This document shows positions 43,432-48,941 of a stretch of DNA of 48,941 nucleotides, one piece after another. The DNA lies in assembly GCA_016839585.1 (NCBI GenBank), contig JAEOTZ010000043.1, positions 1-48,941 of the forward strand, written 5' to 3'. Source of the stretch: Promethearchaeota archaeon (GTDB taxonomy: Archaea > Asgardarchaeota > Lokiarchaeia > Sigyniarchaeales > SOKP01). The translations under genes were made by a program, and so were the position numbers. Under the pieces are notes generated by a model that was not told the DNA's origin, ran no database searches, and worked only from the letters and a program-made list of their open reading frames with translations. Position 1 is the stretch's first letter. Each line of letters begins with the position of its first letter.

Positions 43432-46400
43432 TTAGAAAAAGTCTGATAATTTATGTTGTTTAATTTTTGGATTATTAGTTAAACTTTCTACATATTCTTC
43501 TATTAATTTCATACGTTGCTTAGTATAATCATCCAAATGAAAATTTTCGCAAATCTTAAGGGCTCTAGGAATATATTTTTTAATTCCTCCTCTATTTACT
43601 GTCAATATTACACTATTTCCACATCTAGGACATTTGCCATTGTTAGACAGTGGAGGACGTCTGAATTTTTCATTGCATTTAACACATCTAAAACCTTGTA
43701 TACCAAACTTTCTTAAATTTCCTAAAATATCAGGATTGAAATGAGTAGTTATAATTTTCTCGGCAACATTCCTTGCTTTTACAGGTTTTATAATTTTTGC
43801 TAAATGTAATTGTGCATCAATTTTTTCATCCATACTTTCGTATTTCTTATAAGCTGATGTTATTGGCCCCTCATTTATGTTATCTGTAGGAATATTATAG
43901 CCTAAATTTTCGTATTGGTATGGGGTTCCTAGGCGACTTTTAACTAACTTCATGATATTTTCCATTTTTGAAGGAGCTGCATATCGTTCCGTAGCTTTAT
44001 AAAACTCTAAGGGGTATTTAGATAAAGTATCGACATTATGAGCTTCCACATCTATTTCATTTGGATCTAAAATTGTACCTATTACTAAAGTTGCATCCAT
44101 TCTTCCACCTATTTTACTTGGAAGATAATGTCTAGAAAAGTTCAACAAAGGATCTAAGAGAAGCATAATACCATCCTCATCACCATCGCAATTTCGTCTT
44201 TTTGCAGCATGCCAGTAAGGATGAGCATAAATAGAACGTGCAGAGGTAAAACCAATGATTCTACCAATTATTCCAGCACTAGTATGAGGAGCTAGACCTA
44301 CAACGAGATTTCCTATTAAATCTTCTTTGGTAGAAACATTATAAAAGCGTTCCATTTTATAAAAATATTCAAGTTCATCGTCCAAAAAATTAGCAACTCT
44401 AATAAAATATGTCGCGCAATCATTTGATAATAATAGATCTTGAACTTTGAGTTCTAAAATTTGATTATCCTCTTGAAGGATATTGCCATAGAAATCTTGA
44501 TTATATCCTAGTTCCTTCAATACCTTAATAGGGGTTCCTATTTCTTTTGGATTGAAATGAGTTAAAGGAATATCGGTAGCATCATATCTTATTTCAGCTG
44601 TCTTATAAACTAAAACGTTGTTTTTAGCTCTTAAAATCCCTTTTTCAATAGGTTCAGGAACTTTTAATTTATTTGTAAGGCCAAATATTCCTTTCAGTTT
44701 TTTAGGCATTGGTAAATTTAGGGTTTTTAATGTTGAGTTCAGATGGTTTTTTATATTAAATAATGCTTCTTTAGAATTTTTTAATGGAAGCCCACATAAA
44801 GAACAAATTTCATCATATATTGGATATAACTTTTTACATTTTTCGCAGATTTTTTTAAATTGTGTGGGAGTTCCACATTTGGGACATGAATTAAAAATGG
44901 TTACTATTCCACATTTAGGACATTGCTTTCTACAAACATCAATCTTCACTTTTTCAAATTCAATTGCTTTTTGCACAGATCTCGTATTTCCTACTTTATC
45001 ACTTAATGGAAATAAAACATGAATTCCCTTCATACTTTTTCTTTCAGATTTTTCAGGCCGCCCCATTCGTGTTCCTATAAAAAATGGTGCTTTATTCCTA
45101 ATCTCAATAGAAGAAATTTTATAAAAAAGAGTAAATACATCATCTTCTTTTTCAATTTTAATTGGATCTTTTTTGTTTAAATTGAATATTACTCTATAAA
45201 TATATTCCATAGCATTACTAAATCTTATTTTATTATCTCTTACCTTATGAATTACGAATGCTTTCTCTAAGATTTCTTTAATATCTTTATTAAAATTTAA
45301 AATAAGCTTATTTTCTGGGGTGTTAATAGCTTTTATAAAAACATCCCGTAAAGTTACTAAGTCTTCTACTGAAATGTTTCCCCAGTAATCTGTATAAGTA
45401 GGATGTAAAGGTACTTTATATTTTCGAGAAATTTTAATTGCTTCTTCAGCAGCAGGTATATTCTGAAAAGGATTTTCTATATATTTCATTATTTTGGGAT
45501 TCAGATTATTTTGTATTTTTGCAGCTCTTTCTAATTCTAAAGCCCAATATTCCTCAACATAACCAGAAGGAACTAATTTATGGTTATTTTCAGCAAATTC
45601 ACCAAATCCAAAAAGAATATCTCCCAAAAATAAAATTTTTTCAATTTCAGGAAATAATTCCTTAGCAATTCTTACATTTGAAACTTTGATAACATCTCCG
45701 TTTTTCAATTTTATGATGGGTGGTTCAATACTGCTTACAGGACATATACTTGCACTTTTTCCTGGTCTTTCTATTCTAAGTTGAGTCCCGATTGCTATGA
45801 AATCATCCAATATTGCCATTGTTGCTGGATGAACTCCTGCTGCTGCTAATCCAGTATTACGTGAGCGGCCATATCTAATTCTATGACCTCCAACCATAGA
45901 GGGATGACTAAATACAGGTCTCCCTCCTATGATATCAGAAATATATTTAGAATTTGGAGTGATTTTTTCTTTTTCATTATCGTTCGTTTTTTCTATAATT
46001 TCTTCCTTTTGGGCAACTTTTTTCAAATCAGCTAACCAATCCCATCCATCTAAGCGCATATTCTTTGCAATTCTATGTAATTTGGGTGCTTTAAGTAGTA
46101 TTCCATCATTCAAAACTAAACAAGCACCCCCTCTAATATGATTTGTTTCAATTCTAGGGAGATCTCTAAAAGCCGAAACTTCTTCATCCTCAGTAGAATC
46201 ACCATTAATTTCAACAGATAAGTGTTTTACAGCATAACGTATTTCACGGTTAGATGAAGGATACTGTAAATGGACTCTTCTATCATAAAGCTTAACTTCT
46301 TCTACATATCTACCAATTTCTGCTTCAGTAGCAACATATTTAGGAATGTTAGATCTTTTCCTAACATAATCAGCAATTAATACACATAAAGCTGCAGTCG

Positions 46401-46857
46401 TTCCTCCAGCAGCTCTAATTGGACCTGCAAAATACAAAGATAAATATTTATTACCATGTTGATCTTGTCGAATTAAAATTTTTGATATTCCTTCAAGTGG
46501 GGCACTAACAACACCCATTGTTTTTATAGCTAATCCAACTCTTATTGCTCTTTCTACCCTTTCCTCCAAGGATTCTATCTTTCCAATTTTTTTATCTAAA
46601 ATATCTGAAACTACTCTAAAAACTATTTCATCTTCTGTTAATACCTGCTTCTTTAATTCTCTTATAACTTGAGCTACACCATCAGGACCGACTAATTTTT
46701 CTACTCTTCCTGCCAAATCTTTAGCTTGGGGAGACTCAACAAATAGTTCGGGATCAAGTCCTTTTTGACGTGCTTTTTCAGCAACACTATAACATTGATT
46801 GACTTTCTTTTGTATAGCATTAAAATAATCTTCCATTTTCTTACTCATTTCCATCAT
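43432..46857 (-). CDS. polC: DNA polymerase D large (catalytic) subunit DP2
   Basis: The catalytic subunit of the archaeal replicative polymerase D, 1141 residues, uninterrupted by inteins (often present here in Euryarchaeota). Signatures are 'YLSLYFAGPIRAAGGTTAAL' near 140-160, HLQYPSSNREIRYAV, GGRPVFSHPSMVGGHRIRYG, and the double-psi barrel catalytic motif RRNCDGDEDG at about residue 890. Zinc sites are CPKCG..CPKCG..CEKCK..CSLCG (~655-700) and CVKCN..CPRCG near the C-terminus. The C-terminal end, QHKLSDFF, fits a PCNA-interacting (PIP) box. ATG 46857 (a second ATG follows at 46854). It is divergent from its partner gene polB across 243 nt. Confidence 0.97.
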   Translation of the reverse strand: MMEMSKKMEDYFNAIQKKVNQCYSVAEKARQKGLDPELFVESPQAKDLAGRVEKLVGPDGVAQVIRELKKQVLTEDEIVFRVVSDILDKKIGKIESLEERVERAIRVGLAIKTMGVVSAPLEGISKILIRQDQHGNKYLSLYFAGPIRAAGGTTAALCVLIADYVRKRSNIPKYVATEAEIGRYVEEVKLYDRRVHLQYPSSNREIRYAVKHLSVEINGDSTEDEEVSAFRDLPRIETNHIRGGACLVLNDGILLKAPKLHRIAKNMRLDGWDWLADLKKVAQKEEIIEKTNDNEKEKITPNSKYISDIIGGRPVFSHPSMVGGHRIRYGRSRNTGLAAAGVHPATMAILDDFIAIGTQLRIERPGKSASICPVSSIEPPIIKLKNGDVIKVSNVRIAKELFPEIEKILFLGDILFGFGEFAENNHKLVPSGYVEEYWALELERAAKIQNNLNPKIMKYIENPFQNIPAAEEAIKISRKYKVPLHPTYTDYWGNISVEDLVTLRDVFIKAINTPENKLILNFNKDIKEILEKAFVIHKVRDNKIRFSNAMEYIYRVIFNLNKKDPIKIEKEDDVFTLFYKISSIEIRNKAPFFIGTRMGRPEKSERKSMKGIHVLFPLSDKVGNTRSVQKAIEFEKVKIDVCRKQCPKCGIVTIFNSCPKCGTPTQFKKICEKCKKLYPIYDEICSLCGLPLKNSKEALFNIKNHLNSTLKTLNLPMPKKLKGIFGLTNKLKVPEPIEKGILRAKNNVLVYKTAEIRYDATDIPLTHFNPKEIGTPIKVLKELGYNQDFYGNILQEDNQILELKVQDLLLSNDCATYFIRVANFLDDELEYFYKMERFYNVSTKEDLIGNLVVGLAPHTSAGIIGRIIGFTSARSIYAHPYWHAAKRRNCDGDEDGIMLLLDPLLNFSRHYLPSKIGGRMDATLVIGTILDPNEIDVEAHNVDTLSKYPLEFYKATERYAAPSKMENIMKLVKSRLGTPYQYENLGYNIPTDNINEGPITSAYKKYESMDEKIDAQLHLAKIIKPVKARNVAEKIITTHFNPDILGNLRKFGIQGFRCVKCNEKFRRPPLSNNGKCPRCGNSVILTVNRGGIKKYIPRALKICENFHLDDYTKQRMKLIEEYVESLTNNPKIKQHKLSDFF

Positions 46858-47100
46858 ATAGCATCAGAATCCAATACAATTTTTCAAAAGAAAACTAAAG
46901 AGAAAATGTATTATAATACATATTTTTAAGAATTAAATTAAATTGATTTATTAATCTACTATTTCATTAATAAATTAATAGAGAATGTTAATTTATCACA
47001 GTCTTTTTATATTAAAAGTAAAAATGTTTTTACTTTAATAATAAATAATTTAATTTTATCCTTCAATAATTATAATAATTTAATCTTAAACTGTATAATA
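46858..47100. other. AT-rich intergenic region between divergent polC and polB
   Basis: 243 nt, nearly all A and T with many poly-T/A runs and short TAAT repeats. It must hold both promoters; plus-strand TTATATTAAAA-type elements lie at 47007-47018 and 47091-47100. Neither gene has an SD, so the transcripts are probably nearly leaderless. I see no clear origin-recognition-box repeats. Confidence 0.45.
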
Positions 47101-48888
47101 TTGAAAGTAGATAATTTAGATACAAAAAAAATCATTTTAAGAAAATTAATTAATTCGGGGATAAATGTCAGTCCCCCTATATTGGATTTTTTCCTAAATC
47201 TAGATGATCCAATAAAAAGTGTTGATCAGATCATTAAAGATACAAGTTTTATTCCCAATTTTAATAGTCATTTAACCAAAAATATTTTAAAAAAAATTTC
47301 AAATACCGAAATTCAAAATGTTTTAAAAAGAACACTATTAAAGGCAAAAATTTTACCAAATAAAGATAATTTAACTTTGCAAGAATCTAGTGGCATAAAA
47401 TCTTCAAGCGAATTTAATAAATATCAAACTAGTGAAAAATTAATAGAGATTAAAGAAACTACTGAGAGTCTTCAGGGAATTAAGAATAATCAAGAAGTCC
47501 CTAAAATTGAACCTATATCTCATGATTACTCTAAAGTAATCCCCAAATTTATTGAAAAGAAAAGAAAAAAAACATTCGAAAGCACAAAATCATCATTAGG
47601 AATTTACCCAATTGCGAAAGAATATGATTCTAACTATGAAATTTTAAAAGATCCAACCGGAAAATTATATACAAACGGAGAGTATAAAGATTTTTATGAT
47701 CTTACGGTGGATAAATTTAATCAACTACGAACTTTAATGAAAAAAAGACCAGATGTTTCATCAGCACATAATATTAACAATATATTAAGATTATCTAATA
47801 AAGTCGAAGTATCAGTTATAGGCTTAGTAAATGAAATCCGCAAAACTAAAAATGGAAATTTTTTTTTAGTTTTAGAAGATCTTACTGGTCAAATTAACGT
47901 TCTAATCAAAAATGATTCTGAAAATCGAGATAATGTGAAAATTGCTGAAAGAATTCTAAATGATCAATTAATATATGTTGAAGGGACTTATAATCCTAGA
48001 GAAAAAGGTAAAAGTGGCATAATTTATGGTGTATATGTTGCAAAAATAGATATACCAACTGATTTCGAGCCAAATAAAGCACCTGTTCCATTATCAATTG
48101 CTTTAATTTCAGATACTCATATTGGAAGCAGGGAATTTGAAGAATCATTATTAAAAAGATTCATAGATTTTCTGAATGGTAAAATTGGGAATAAAAATTT
48201 AAGAGAAATTGCAGGAAAAATAAAATATATCATTATTAATGGAGATTTAGTTGACGGGATTGGAGTTTATCCATCACAACGAGATGATCTTATAATACCA
48301 GACATTTATAATCAATTTAAAAAAGCTTCAGAATTATTTTCAGAAATTCCAGAATATATAGAAATATTTTATAGTCCAGGTAACCATGAACCTGTAAGGA
48401 ATGCAATTCCTAGACCTTCAGTCCCTAAAAAATATGTGGAAGATTTAATTAATATTGGATTTAAAACTATAGGAAATCCTTCTATTATTCAAACTCATAA
48501 CGTAAATACATTAATATATCACGGAGATAGTATACTTGATTTGAATGTATTGATACCAGAACTTGAAAACAATAAACCTATTGAAACCATGAAAGAATTA
48601 CTTAGATGTAGGCATTTAGCTCCAACTTATGGAAAAAAGACGCAAATTGCACCGATTAATAAAGATTGGCTAATAATTGATAAAATTCCTGAAATATTTC
48701 ATACTGGTCATGTACATATCAATGGAATTGGTAAATACAGGAATGTTACTTTAGTTAACTCTGGTTGTTTTCAAGCTCAAACTGATTTTATGAAAAGTTT
48801 TGGAATTAATCCTACTCCTGGAATAGTTCCTATTATTGAACTTGACACTTTTAAAAGTATTGAACTAAACTTAAAAAATAATAATTAA
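47101..48888 (+). CDS. polB: DNA polymerase D small subunit DP1
   Basis: The small subunit of polymerase D, with 3'-5' exonuclease activity in a calcineurin-like phosphoesterase fold; 595 residues. An N-terminal helical region and a linker of ~200 residues precede an OB domain (KVEVSVIGLVNEIRKTKNGN) at ~235-320. The phosphoesterase domain has all metal motifs: ISDTHIGS, NGDLVDGIG, SPGNHEPV, HGDSILD, HTGHVHINGIG. TTG at 47101 is the start; no SD is visible. Its divergent arrangement with polC keeps both subunits under one control region. Confidence 0.96.
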   Translation: MKVDNLDTKKIILRKLINSGINVSPPILDFFLNLDDPIKSVDQIIKDTSFIPNFNSHLTKNILKKISNTEIQNVLKRTLLKAKILPNKDNLTLQESSGIKSSSEFNKYQTSEKLIEIKETTESLQGIKNNQEVPKIEPISHDYSKVIPKFIEKKRKKTFESTKSSLGIYPIAKEYDSNYEILKDPTGKLYTNGEYKDFYDLTVDKFNQLRTLMKKRPDVSSAHNINNILRLSNKVEVSVIGLVNEIRKTKNGNFFLVLEDLTGQINVLIKNDSENRDNVKIAERILNDQLIYVEGTYNPREKGKSGIIYGVYVAKIDIPTDFEPNKAPVPLSIALISDTHIGSREFEESLLKRFIDFLNGKIGNKNLREIAGKIKYIIINGDLVDGIGVYPSQRDDLIIPDIYNQFKKASELFSEIPEYIEIFYSPGNHEPVRNAIPRPSVPKKYVEDLINIGFKTIGNPSIIQTHNVNTLIYHGDSILDLNVLIPELENNKPIETMKELLRCRHLAPTYGKKTQIAPINKDWLIIDKIPEIFHTGHVHINGIGKYRNVTLVNSGCFQAQTDFMKSFGINPTPGIVPIIELDTFKSIELNLKNNN

Positions 48889-48941
48889 CTATTATGATAT
48901 CATAAAAGAAATTGAATTCTAATGAAATTTACAATTCCTCG

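Overview
The window is AT-rich archaeal DNA, and its gene content points to an Asgard archaeon, most likely of the Lokiarchaeia type. The informational genes are archaeal: both subunits of DNA polymerase D, a single-chain RNA polymerase B subunit, RpoH, TFE, MBF1, Cbf5, NAC and a proteasome-activating nucleotidase. They sit among at least four eukaryote-like small GTPases and roadblock/longin-like modules. A protein at 421-1302 carries segments that I recall as recurring in Lokiarchaeal genomes. TTG start codons are common, and several are backed by Shine-Dalgarno (SD) sequences.

Layout. 1-9.1 kb: end of a TPR-like gene, a Loki-type hypothetical, a roadblock-like protein, a Rab-like GTPase, ilvE, a Rag/Gtr-like GTPase with a C-terminal domain, tRNA-Cys, panB, an intron-split Rab-like GTPase with a zinc-ribbon tail, and a convergent double zinc-ribbon protein. 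9.2-11.5 kb: a DUF2100-like protein without a normal start codon, mfnA and MazG. With panB, mfnA covers two steps towards coenzyme A. 11.8-22.6 kb looks accessory: a large propeller/beta-helix surface protein, a frameshifted HEPN-like gene, a nuclease-like helical-repeat protein, a membrane-anchored VirB4/HerA-type ATPase and a translationally coupled Hint/LAGLIDADG protein. 22.6-33.7 kb: nrdD, a cupin, a membrane protein, the NAC-PUA-PAN protein-quality cluster, MBF1, a molybdopterin oxidoreductase, TFE, a hypothetical and two small membrane proteins. 33.8-39.4 kb: rpoB, rpoH, a methyltransferase, cbf5 and tRNA-Lys. 39.5-48.9 kb: thiL, intron-containing tRNA-Thr, a roadblock-GTPase fusion, tRNA-Leu with an intron in its T-loop, an M28 peptidase, and divergent polC/polB for DNA polymerase D.

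The most striking observation is at 6607-6637. A Rab-like GTPase gene has its P-loop in one frame and the rest of the protein in another, separated by 31 nt that include an in-frame TAG. Removing these 31 nt rebuilds the switch I sequence IGVDFHVKT exactly. The borders lie in a bulge-helix-bulge (BHB) geometry (4-bp central helix, two 3-nt bulges, each cut after its second nucleotide). The two tRNA introns in the window fit the same rule. I interpret this as a protein-coding archaeal intron processed by the tRNA splicing machinery. One tRNA intron sits in the T-loop, which is a non-canonical site.

Other points of interest are genes whose conserved N-termini lie upstream of any ATG/GTG/TTG. 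In TFE an AUU start with an SD-like sequence is likely. The DUF2100-like gene is similar but less clear. The M28 peptidase has membrane helices inserted inside its catalytic domain.
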